From: Campanula takesimana
Taxonomy: Eukaryota; Streptophyta; Magnoliopsida; Asterales; Campanulaceae
NCBI GenBank assembly: GCA_026119855.1
Contig: JAOWBW010000865.1
Coordinates: 124,001-188,000, forward strand
Length of the DNA: 64,000 nt
Direction: 5' to 3'
Made by a program: the position numbers and the translations under genes. Position 1 is the stretch's first letter, and every line of letters begins with the position of its first letter. A model generated the notes under the pieces. That model did no database searches and was not told where the DNA came from. It saw only the letters and a list, made by a program, of their open reading frames with translations. Positions 52,666-61,158 of the stretch are shown here, piece by piece.

Positions 52666-55600
52666 GCCTAGGGAAATATCAACAAGGAATCCTACATCCT
52701 GTGCAAGTCCCATTCGTCAAAGACACCTTCGGTTTGGGGTACGAGCCTTCCAAAGAAGACTTGAAACAAGAGCAAGCAATCAAGAATGAAGAGGCCCGAG
52801 CTCGTAAAGAAGGCCGTCGTTATGAGGTCCCTAATCTAAGGCCTTACCGTAAGACATTGAATGGCTATTTTGTCCGCCAAGGGGAAGACGTTCCATACAT
52901 GATCTTTCCCGAGCCATGGGTTAACGATAAGGGTGTCAAAAAGCCCGGTCCTGAAATCTTCTCCGATTGTGAGATCCAGAAATCCGAAAGGGAACCAACT
53001 CCCATGTCGCCCCGTGAATGGTGGGGAAGGAAGGTGACTATTGAATCCGAGACAGAAATCACCGTGGGGGAAGAATTGACAGATTTAGCCTCCATGTTCG
53101 AAGAGCTTGCCATAATGAATGAATGCCAAGTCAACGCCATCCATGACACCGTCATCATGAACGAGACTATCAGTGAGATCCCGCCAATCTCTGAGCCGAT
53201 CAACAATTGGTATTCTACGAAAGGGCCCGTGGTATCTGAAGAATTCTTAGTCCGAGAAATGGGTTGCATACCCCGCACAGCAATAAAGGAAGAGCGGCTC
53301 ACATTTACTTTCGAGTCCGAGAGTGTCTCTAATACCCTCACCCAAGAAGATTTGGAGGCCATAGCCGAGCGTGTGTTTCCTTTCTTTTCTAATGAAAAAT
53401 TTGATATTTCTGAGTACCCTGAGATTGCAAACATCATAAATGATGAATTAACTAATAATGAACTTAACGAACAAGTTAATAACGATTCAAATTATGATGA
53501 AATAGACCACGAAAACATAACATACTTAAATGAACTTGCTCAACAAGTCCGTAGTCGTGGTGAAAATGGTCCAAAGGCTGACGAAGAATTGCATGTTGTT
53601 AATCTGGGTACCGAAGAAGAACCAAGAGAGACCAAGATTGGAAGCTTCTTCAAGGGGGACGACAGAGACAGATTGACTGCACTACTGCGGGAGTTCGTGG
53701 ATGTGTTCGCATGGTCATACAAAGACATGCCGGGTTTGGACAGAAAGGTAGCGGAGCACAGAATTCCGATCAGAGAAGATGCCAAGCCAGTAAAGCAGAA
53801 GCTCAGAAAGATCAAGCCAGAATGGTCTCTGCAAGTCAAAGAAGAGATTGAGAAGCTCCTCAGTATGGGTTTCATCAAGGTTATCGAGTATCCGACATGG
53901 TTAGCCAACATCGTGACAGTCAGAAAGGCAAACAGCAAGGTTCGAGTTTGTGTGGACTTCCGGGATTTGAACAGAGCTTCCCCAAAGGATGATTTTCCAC
54001 TCCCTAATATCGACATGCTAGTCAACTCCACTGCTGACTACGAGGTTCGTTCATTCGTGGATGGGTTCGCTGGGTACAATCAGATCCTCATGGCCGAGGA
54101 AGATCAACATAAAACAGCCTTCACAACACCGTGGGGTACCTTTTGCTACACAGTCATGCCATTTGGGTTAAGAAATGCTGGGGCTTCCTACCAAAGAGCC
54201 GTGACAGACTTGTTCCACGATATGATTCACAAAGAAATCGAGGTCTATGTGGACGACATGATCATTCACTCCAAAGGGACCGATGGTCAGCATTTAATCG
54301 ATCTCCGCAAGTTCTTCGAAAGGCTTCGTCAACACAAGATGAGGATCAACCCTGCAAAGTGCACGTTCGGGGTTATCCGAGGCAAAGTCCTTGGTTATAT
54401 GGTCACTGAAAGGGGAATTGAAGTAGATCCCTCCAAAATCAAGGCAACCATCGACATGCCTCCTCTAAAGACGCAGAAGGAGATCAAAGGTTTCATGGGC
54501 AGACTGCAGTACATCAGTCGGTTTGAACACCAACTCACTTCCATGTGCGAGCCAATCTTCAAGCTACTCAAGAAGAATGTGGCTCTAGAATGGACCGACG
54601 CGTGCCAAGAAGCCTTCGATCAAGTGAAGCATTACTTGACGTGCCCCCCTGTTCTAGTTCCGCCGCACAAGGAGAAACCTCTTTTGCTCTATCTCACTGT
54701 CAATGATGAAGCCCTAGGGGCTATGTTAGCACAAGAGCAACGAGAGTCCACAAAGGAGAACGCCATTTATTTTGTCAGTCGCCGATTCCAAGGAGGCGAA
54801 AAGAACTACTATGTCTTAGAGAAGTCATGTGCAGCTCTGGTTTGGGTCACTCAAAAGCTCAAACACTATATGGAAGCTTTTCCGATCAAGCTAGTAGCAA
54901 AAGTGGACCCGCTCCGCTACATCTTCAAGAAGCCTTTCATGTCAACAAGAATAGCCAAATGGTACTTCATGCTCGCCGGCTATGATATCACTTACGTCAC
55001 ACTAAAATCCGTCAGGGGGAAAGTGTTCAGTGACCAGCTTGCCGAATTCCCGTGTGACGAAGTGAAGGGGGAAGATGTACAGTTCCCCGACGAGCATTTA
55101 ATTTGTACTGCAACCGAGGAAAATAAGTGGCAACTTTTTTTCGATGGCGCCGCCAATAAACACGGCTTTGGTATAGGAATATTGCTTGTTGATCCAAAAG
55201 ACATCTACACTCCCATTGCCATCCATCTGGAATTCGAAGCTACCAACAACATTGCCGAGTACGAAGCATGCATAGCAGGGCTCGAAGCAGGTCTCGAAAG
55301 AAACGTCACGGAACTAGAAGTATTCGGCGACTCTTTGCTCCTTATCAATCAGCAATCGGGTAAATGGCGAACCCAAGACCCAACTCTCCAACAGTATGGT
55401 CAGCACCTTGAAGAATTGGTTGAACAATTCCAAGAGATCACTTTCAACTACCTGCCAAGGGATAAGAATCGCTTCGCCGATGCACTGGCCACTATAGCTT
55501 CATTAGTCGAAATGCCCAAAGGGAAAATGGTGAAGCCCTTCAAAATTGCTCGAAGGAACAGTCCGGCATATTGCATGAGTATCGAGATCAACGAGGTTCA

Positions 55601-56858
55601 AACAAACTCTCCGTGGTATTCGGATATCATGAATTTCCTCAAAGATGGCACTTATCCCGAGAATAGCAATAAGAAGTCTCAAGCAGCTCTGCAAAGGCTA
55701 GCCTCTCGGTACGTACTGATTGGGGACCGAGTCTATAAAAGGCACCACGACGGGATCAATCTCTTATGCGCCAATGAGGCCGAAGCTCAAGAGATAATGT
55801 GTGAAGTGCACGAAGGAGAATGTGGACCCCACATGAATGGGTTTATGCTAGTCAAGAAGATACTTCGCATTGGTTACTATTGGAGCACTATGGAACGAGA
55901 CTGTATCCAGAAAGTCAAAAGGTGTGCCAAGTGCCAATTCCACGCTAATCTGCAACATGCTCCACCATCGCAACTTTACAACATGGTCACACCTTGGCCT
56001 TTCTCTTGTTGGGGGATAGACATCATCGGTAAAGTTCATCCTGCCGGGAGCAATGGGCAGTCATTCGTCCTAGTGGCAGTCGACTACTTCACAAAGTGGG
56101 TCGAAGCACAAGCCTATCGGACCCTCAACGCCAAGAAAGTGGCCGAATTTGTAAAGATTAATATCATGTGCCGATACGGCGTGCCTCATGAAATCATTTC
56201 CGACAACGGCTCTCACTTTGAGAAGGAAATGGATGCACTTTTAGTAGAATACAAGATCACCAAGCACAAGTCATCTCCTTACCGTCCCCAAGCAAATGGC
56301 GCGGTTGAAGCAGCAAATAAAACCATCGAGACCATCGTCAAGAAAATGGCCTCAACAGGAAGGGATTGGCCCGAGAAGCTACCATTAGCATTGTGGGGCT
56401 ACCGCACATCAATACGGTCCGCAACAGGAGAAACTCCTTATGCATTAGTCTATGGTTCTGAAGCCGTGCTCCCTATCGAACTTGAAGTCCCATCTCTACG
56501 GGTCCTCCTCGAGAATCAAGTCAACGAGGTCAACTGGATGCAAAGTCGATACGAACAGCTAGCCTTACTCGACGAGAAAAGGTTAAGAGCACTCGAACGC
56601 ACGAGGGCATATCAGCAAAGGATGGCAAGAGCTTTCAACAAAAAGGTGAAGCCTCGAAACATCAATGTGGGAGATTTGGTCTTAAGACAACATCCTCCTA
56701 ACGCCATGAATCCCCTGGGGAAATGGGGACCCCGATGGATCGGTCCGTACGTGGTCAAAAAGATACTAAGCGGCGGTGCAGTCCGGCTTGTGGATTTAGA
56801 TGGTGACCAGCTGCCAAAGGAGGTCAACCTCGACAAGCTCAAGAGGTTCTATGCTTAA
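52602..56858 (+). CDS. Retand pol: RT, RNase H, archaeal-type RNase H, integrase
   Basis: 1418 open codons. First a G-patch-like GLGLGKYQQGI (about residue 20). RT with RVCVDFRDLNRASPKDDFPL (about 447) and EVYVDDMIIH (about 546). RNase H with KNYYVLEKSCAALVW (about 730). A second RNase H with LFFDGAANKHGFG (845), EYEACIAGLEAGL (885) and RFADALA (960), the mark of the Tat lineage. Integrase zinc finger HEGECG…CAKC (about 1070-1108), core WGIDIIGK (1137), SDNGSHF (1200) and NGAVEAAN (1230). No chromodomain. No stop or frameshift inside. It is translated in the -1 frame relative to gag-protease, so it needs frameshifting or splicing. Confidence 0.92.
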   Translation: MDPQQPQSPPHDEEYGLLPGLGLGKYQQGILHPVQVPFVKDTFGLGYEPSKEDLKQEQAIKNEEARARKEGRRYEVPNLRPYRKTLNGYFVRQGEDVPYMIFPEPWVNDKGVKKPGPEIFSDCEIQKSEREPTPMSPREWWGRKVTIESETEITVGEELTDLASMFEELAIMNECQVNAIHDTVIMNETISEIPPISEPINNWYSTKGPVVSEEFLVREMGCIPRTAIKEERLTFTFESESVSNTLTQEDLEAIAERVFPFFSNEKFDISEYPEIANIINDELTNNELNEQVNNDSNYDEIDHENITYLNELAQQVRSRGENGPKADEELHVVNLGTEEEPRETKIGSFFKGDDRDRLTALLREFVDVFAWSYKDMPGLDRKVAEHRIPIREDAKPVKQKLRKIKPEWSLQVKEEIEKLLSMGFIKVIEYPTWLANIVTVRKANSKVRVCVDFRDLNRASPKDDFPLPNIDMLVNSTADYEVRSFVDGFAGYNQILMAEEDQHKTAFTTPWGTFCYTVMPFGLRNAGASYQRAVTDLFHDMIHKEIEVYVDDMIIHSKGTDGQHLIDLRKFFERLRQHKMRINPAKCTFGVIRGKVLGYMVTERGIEVDPSKIKATIDMPPLKTQKEIKGFMGRLQYISRFEHQLTSMCEPIFKLLKKNVALEWTDACQEAFDQVKHYLTCPPVLVPPHKEKPLLLYLTVNDEALGAMLAQEQRESTKENAIYFVSRRFQGGEKNYYVLEKSCAALVWVTQKLKHYMEAFPIKLVAKVDPLRYIFKKPFMSTRIAKWYFMLAGYDITYVTLKSVRGKVFSDQLAEFPCDEVKGEDVQFPDEHLICTATEENKWQLFFDGAANKHGFGIGILLVDPKDIYTPIAIHLEFEATNNIAEYEACIAGLEAGLERNVTELEVFGDSLLLINQQSGKWRTQDPTLQQYGQHLEELVEQFQEITFNYLPRDKNRFADALATIASLVEMPKGKMVKPFKIARRNSPAYCMSIEINEVQTNSPWYSDIMNFLKDGTYPENSNKKSQAALQRLASRYVLIGDRVYKRHHDGINLLCANEAEAQEIMCEVHEGECGPHMNGFMLVKKILRIGYYWSTMERDCIQKVKRCAKCQFHANLQHAPPSQLYNMVTPWPFSCWGIDIIGKVHPAGSNGQSFVLVAVDYFTKWVEAQAYRTLNAKKVAEFVKINIMCRYGVPHEIISDNGSHFEKEMDALLVEYKITKHKSSPYRPQANGAVEAANKTIETIVKKMASTGRDWPEKLPLALWGYRTSIRSATGETPYALVYGSEAVLPIELEVPSLRVLLENQVNEVNWMQSRYEQLALLDEKRLRALERTRAYQQRMARAFNKKVKPRNINVGDLVLRQHPPNAMNPLGKWGPRWIGPYVVKKILSGGAVRLVDLDGDQLPKEVNLDKLKRFYA

Positions 56859-56905
56859 TAAACAAAGACCATAATAAAAAAATAAAAAAAAATAATAATA
56901 AAAAT

Positions 56906-57013
56906 CGCTCACTAGGTTGAAAGCCCGCAAGGGCGGCCTAGGCAAAAATTAGAGCACGTGCAAAAAAGAAGCCCGCTAGATTGAAAACCCGAAAGGGCGG
57001 TCTAGGCAAAAAA
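56906..57013 (+). repeat. Duplicated hairpin between pol and the antisense ORF
   Basis: Two copies (56906-56949 and 56971-57013) of a unit with CTAGGttgaaaGCCC…GGGCggCCTAGG self-complementarity. They lie shortly after the pol stop. They could act as an RNA structure or 3'-end element for either gene (inference). Confidence 0.6.
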
Positions 57014-57272
57014 CAGGGTGCACATAAAAAAAAAAATGGTCTTTGTTTATTTGAACTACGGAGACCTGAGCCTCCCAACTGGAGGAACGTGGGCAACCTT
57101 CGGGTGAGGTCTAAAACATATAAAAAATACCCAATTCACTTCAAATAACAAAATGCAATTCTTATTCATTCAATGAATTATTCAAACCATTACAACGGAT
57201 TTATTGAGCAACAAAAGACATCAAAATGTTAAATCCTAAAACAAAGTGGTCTAATTGCAATTTCTTAGGGTA
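57014..57272. other. Spacer before the antisense ORF end
   Basis: AT-rich. Includes the likely 3' UTR of the antisense gene, with 'aataaat' type signals possible on the minus strand near 57190-57200. Confidence 0.35.
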
Positions 57273-58694
57273 CTAAGAAAAATCCAATTTTCTCTTAGCC
57301 TTCAAAGGACCACCCGATCGTCTCTCAATCTTTTTCTTCTTGAATAACGGAGGAGCACTAATACGCACCGAAACCTTCTGTGTTGCGGCACGTCTCCTAG
57401 CATAAAAGTCATCCAAAGGAGTACCGAAAGGGTCAGCAAGAATGTTACTCGAATCAGCAGCAGCCTCCTTATATCTCAAAGCGCTGCTAGGCTCAAAACC
57501 CTTTCCCAACAACTCGGCACGAAGCATGTCGACCCAAGTGATGCCACGGTAAAGGGTACCAAACAAATAATCCAAGTAGCTCTCGGGAAGGAAGACACTC
57601 CCCCGATGCAAAGGAGCAAAAGCCCAACGGTTGCGATCATCTCCCCAAGACGACTGAAGCTCACTCGAGAAGTCAGGACCCATGTAAGCAACTGGACGAA
57701 GCACTCCGTCCCTCGGAAAAGGAATCATATGTTGGCGACCAAACTGCCGCAGAACCCGCTCTGGCTGGTAAAATGAAGAATCTCTTAAGCCGGGTACAAC
57801 CACGTGCTGAAAACCAAGAGTCCATTCCACAAAAGGACGAAGACCCCAAGAAGGAGGGCACCACTCAATGTCGACGGTTATCCGAGAGGCAAAGAATTTC
57901 TTCCAACCATCTTCAGATAAATCCCGGATCAACAACTTCCTCCTATGAACAGCAAAAGGAGACAAATCACCATCCGGGGAATAAATCTTGAAGTGTTCTC
58001 GGAGCCATATGGTCAAGAGCAAAGGGCTTCCCCGACACATCTTGCCCGTCCTATGTAACTCATCAAGGCCGTGCAACGTCTCCCCTACAATAAGAGGGAT
58101 TATACTAAATTGTTTCTCCTTGGCTTGCAAAATAATCTCAGCCAACTGCACATCCGCAGTCCCGAAAGGTGTAACAAACAGTACTTCACTAAAGAGACAA
58201 GCGGCCATGGAATTCCTTTTGAAAGATTGAACCACCGGATCCTCCGAGTGCAAACTAAAGAACATCGGCAGCTCAGTTATGTCAATCACAGTACCGTGCA
58301 ACATCTCCCTCACGTCCTCAACAGGGAGATTCAGTAACTCAACCCAAGAGTTAATGGCACCACGGTGATATTTGGGGACGGCAATCCGACCGGCCAAAGG
58401 CATGCCAAGAATGGCCCCGAAATCATCAACAGTCGGCACCATTTCATTAGCTGAAAAATTTAAGGTATGGCTCTCACAATCCCAGAAAGTCGCGGCAGCT
58501 CTCAACAAATCCCAATCCGGCTTCAACGTCCGCAAAGTGAAAAGAACTCGGAACCCGAAGTCTTTAATGAAGGTCTTCTTGGGATGGGTCTTGAAAGAAT
58601 ACACAAAAGTGCCCAAGTCCTTTTCATACCCACTAACAACCTTGGCATCAAGAACAAAAGAATTGAAGCCATGGAAAATGTTGATCACAAACAA
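57273..58694 (-). CDS. Antisense ORF of the Retand element, plant mobile domain-like
   Basis: 473 aa, one uninterrupted exon opposite to gag-pol and located between pol and the 3' LTR. The N-terminal third has the pattern of the plant mobile domain / aminotransferase-like family: W-rich helix (LKPDWDLLRAAATFWD), a strand-type segment (SHTLNFSANEMVPTVDDFGA), then ILGMPLAGR. This is the 'E-x-TL-D-x-x-x-LGLP' layout of that family. The end is basic (KKKKIERRSGG, KAKRK), a likely nuclear signal. Extra sense or antisense ORFs are known from Tat elements, but their role is not established. Being intact while gag-protease has stops suggests recent constraint or simply the young age of the copy. Confidence 0.8.
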   Translation of the reverse strand: MFVINIFHGFNSFVLDAKVVSGYEKDLGTFVYSFKTHPKKTFIKDFGFRVLFTLRTLKPDWDLLRAAATFWDCESHTLNFSANEMVPTVDDFGAILGMPLAGRIAVPKYHRGAINSWVELLNLPVEDVREMLHGTVIDITELPMFFSLHSEDPVVQSFKRNSMAACLFSEVLFVTPFGTADVQLAEIILQAKEKQFSIIPLIVGETLHGLDELHRTGKMCRGSPLLLTIWLREHFKIYSPDGDLSPFAVHRRKLLIRDLSEDGWKKFFASRITVDIEWCPPSWGLRPFVEWTLGFQHVVVPGLRDSSFYQPERVLRQFGRQHMIPFPRDGVLRPVAYMGPDFSSELQSSWGDDRNRWAFAPLHRGSVFLPESYLDYLFGTLYRGITWVDMLRAELLGKGFEPSSALRYKEAAADSSNILADPFGTPLDDFYARRRAATQKVSVRISAPPLFKKKKIERRSGGPLKAKRKLDFS

Positions 58695-59253
58695 AGTTGA
58701 GCAATAATATGATGTTCAAAAATGGCAGAAAGGAGCTGTGAGAATCAAGTGGTCGAACAGAAAATGATATTATAGCTGTTAGGGATTCCTTTTGGCCAGC
58801 AAATGTCAAGCCCGGAATTCCGCCTCCCAGACGCGCGCGCCACCCGCCAGCGGTCTGGAATGCGCGCGCGTCCCAAACCTACAGAGGAAAGCGCGCGCCT
58901 CCCAAGTCTAAATCACTTCAAGAAAAGTTCTTGTCAGAGATCTCCAGCTCAAATCAAGGCACAGCCCCTCTCCTCGGACACCCAGTTGGGCACACATTCT
59001 TCTGGTCCGCCCTTAAGGCATGTCAAAAATTGAAAGTAGGATAAAAACTCCCACTCAAAAGTAGGCTGTCCTCCCACGGATTCCGAACTCCCTAAGTTCT
59101 GTCACGAGTGACATACCCCCCTCAAGGGTCAATCTCAACATTTCATCCCCAGCAGGAACATTTTCTGGTCGCGGTCAACTGTGCCCGCACCCCACAATTC
59201 AAAAAAAAAAAGTCAAGTGTGACTCCAAGTGGCACGAGACTTCAAAGCAATAC
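58695..59253. other. Retand 3' region before the tandem array
   Basis: Upstream region of the antisense ORF, thus its probable promoter. Contains the GC-core triad 58833-58898. No other frame supported. Confidence 0.5.
58833..58898. promoter_or_regulatory. GC-core triad, 29-nt spacing (near antisense promoter)
   Basis: GCGCGCGC at 58833, 58862 and 58891: exactly 29 and 29 nt. It lies 139 bp upstream of the antisense start codon. Confidence 0.62.
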
Positions 59254-59995
59254 CTCATCAACGAATTTCACTAACGGATTCGTCCTCAAAGGTTCCCTAA
59301 CGGCCTCCTCAACGGATTTCACTAACGGATTCGTCTTCAAAGGTTCACTAACGGCCTCTTCAAAGGTTCACTAACGGCCTCATCAACGGATTTCACTAAC
59401 GGATTCGTCTTCAAAGGTTCACTAACGGCCTCTTCAAAGGTTCACTAACGGCCTCATCAACGGATTTCACTAATGGATTCATCCTCAAAGGTTCACTAAC
59501 GGCCTCTTCAAAGGTTCACTAACGCCTCTTCAAAGGTTCACCAACGGCCTCATCAACGAATTTCACTAACGGATTCGTCCTCTCCAAAGGTTCACTAACG
59601 GCCTCTCCAAAGGTTCACTAACGGCCTCATCAACGGATTTCACTAACGGATTCGTCCTCAAAGGTTCACTAACGGCCTCTTCAAAGGTTCACCAACGGCC
59701 TCATCAACGAATTTCACTAACGGATTCGTCCTCTCCAAAGGTTCACTAACGGCCTCATCAACGGATTTCACTAACGGATTCGTCCTCTCCAAAGGTTCAC
59801 TAACGGCCTCTCCAAAGGATCACTAACGGCCTCATCAACGGATTTCACTAACGGATTCGTCCTCAAAGGTTCACTAACGGCCTCTTCAAAGGTTCACCAA
59901 CGGCCTCATCAACGAATTTCACTAACGTATTCGTCCTCAAAGGTTCACCAACGGCCTCCTCAAAGGTTCACTAACGGCCTCATTCAACATATTCA
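59254..59995. repeat. Retand 3' tandem array, 74-bp unit with 23-26-bp subunits
   Basis: The main unit joins 'cctcatcaacggatttcac', 'taacggattcgtcctcaaag' and 'gttcactaacggcctcttc'. Subunits are lost or gained, so the period varies between about 50 and 99 bp. Every subunit contains (A)CTAACGG. Tandem arrays upstream of the 3' LTR are a known trait of Retand. Confidence 0.9.
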
Positions 59996-60194
59996 GCCGG
60001 CAGGTTCACCTAACAAATCATGCCACCCCCTCTATCAACAAAAGCCGCTCACACAGGGAGCGCACCACTACCTCTCGCAATTTCAAATTCCTGCTTTCAT
60101 CGAGTCTTTGCTTTTTCTTGGTGATGTCCTCGGCGGGTGTTTTTTAACTTTCGTCGACGCATTTTGCCTTGCAATCCACGTCGCCGAGGGGCTC
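59996..60194 (+). other. Retand 3' end with polypurine tract
   Basis: 'gccgaggggctc' (60183-60194) directly before the LTR is the probable purine tract. Confidence 0.6.
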
Positions 60195-61158
60195 TGTAGA
60201 CACCCCGCCTTGGACCGCTCACCCCGATTGCACATTTGATCTTGTGTTTCTCCCCATTTTAAGTGTTTCTCGTTAGTTTCTGTCACTTCGTTAAGTTCCT
60301 GACTGACTTCGTTAAGTCCAGGGACTAAACTGAATAACAGGGCTGACTTTCTAGTCCATTCTGCCAAAATTGCCTTCTCTGAGTCGCGCGCCTCCGACAG
60401 GAGGAGCCAGGCGCGCGCGCCTCCCGCCCCCAAAGCAGGAAGCGCGCGCCTCTGGGCGTCAGTTACAGATTTCTGGCCAGGATTCTCTCCCTTGCTCAAT
60501 TTACAGGATTTTGCCCGGGAAGGATTTCTTGGTGACTGAGTTTTGGCACCAAAAACACCCCTCTTTCACCTATAAAAACCTCCCTTTACCTCCATTTTCA
60601 AGGACCGAAAATTGAACTTACAAAAACTATACCAAAAACCACTTTCTAAAGGTTCTCCAAGGATCTCATCAAGCAATATTTGAAGGTCTTCAAATTGTAG
60701 GTAAAAGTCCATCTTTTCCTCTCTTTTCTACTTCATCTCCTCTCTCTCTTTTACTCTGATCAAAAGTGCAATCACCCAAATCATTTTGGGACATGACTCT
60801 AATGATCACCTCATCTCATTGAGGTTGGTTAAGGAGTTATCTCATACATTCCAAACTCTATTTTAAACCCCCTTTTATGATCTAAAGAAGAAGAAGAAGA
60901 ACATTTTCATTCATGTAGATTTTGATCAAGCAAGACCAACTTTAGTTGGGCGAGATGGGTGTTTCGGTACTTCCCATCTCGTAATCTAACCCCCGAACCT
61001 CAAAATAAAGAATCTCTGTTTTCGTAATCAAACTTAGGCTATTATCAATAGGTTTTTCTTATGTTCCTCAAAACATAGGTGGCGACTCTAAAAACAAGTT
61101 AGACATCCTAGGATAATTCACCGCTCTAGCCAAGCCGTGGCTCCCCGGGGTATCTACA
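60195..61158 (+). repeat. Retand 3' LTR
   Basis: 964 bp, about 99.5% like 47993-48957. The tract 'cacttcgttaag' lacks one C compared with the 5' LTR. Confidence 0.93.
60384..60449. promoter_or_regulatory. GC-core triad, 29-nt spacing (3' LTR)
   Basis: Cores start at 60384, 60413 and 60442. Confidence 0.62.

Larger units (their letters stand above)
47993..61158 (+). mobile_element. Tat/Retand-type Ty3/gypsy retrotransposon, complete structure
   Basis: 13,166 bp. The target duplication CGCGT is at 47988-47992 and 61159-61163. LTRs of 965 and 964 bp have inverted ends TGTAGA…TCTACA. I count about five substitutions and one 1-bp indel between them, so the insertion is recent. Order: LTR, tRNA-Arg type primer site, long leader, gag, protease, pol (RT, RNase H, second archaeal-type RNase H, integrase; no chromodomain), spacer, antisense ORF, tandem array, purine tract, LTR. 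The second RNase H, the antisense ORF and the 3' array together match what is known of the Tat lineage, and Retand of Silene in particular. Confidence 0.93.

Noticed and set aside
59254..59995. CRISPR-like array
   Set aside because: The repeats are adjacent subunits without unique spacers, inside a plant retrotransposon.
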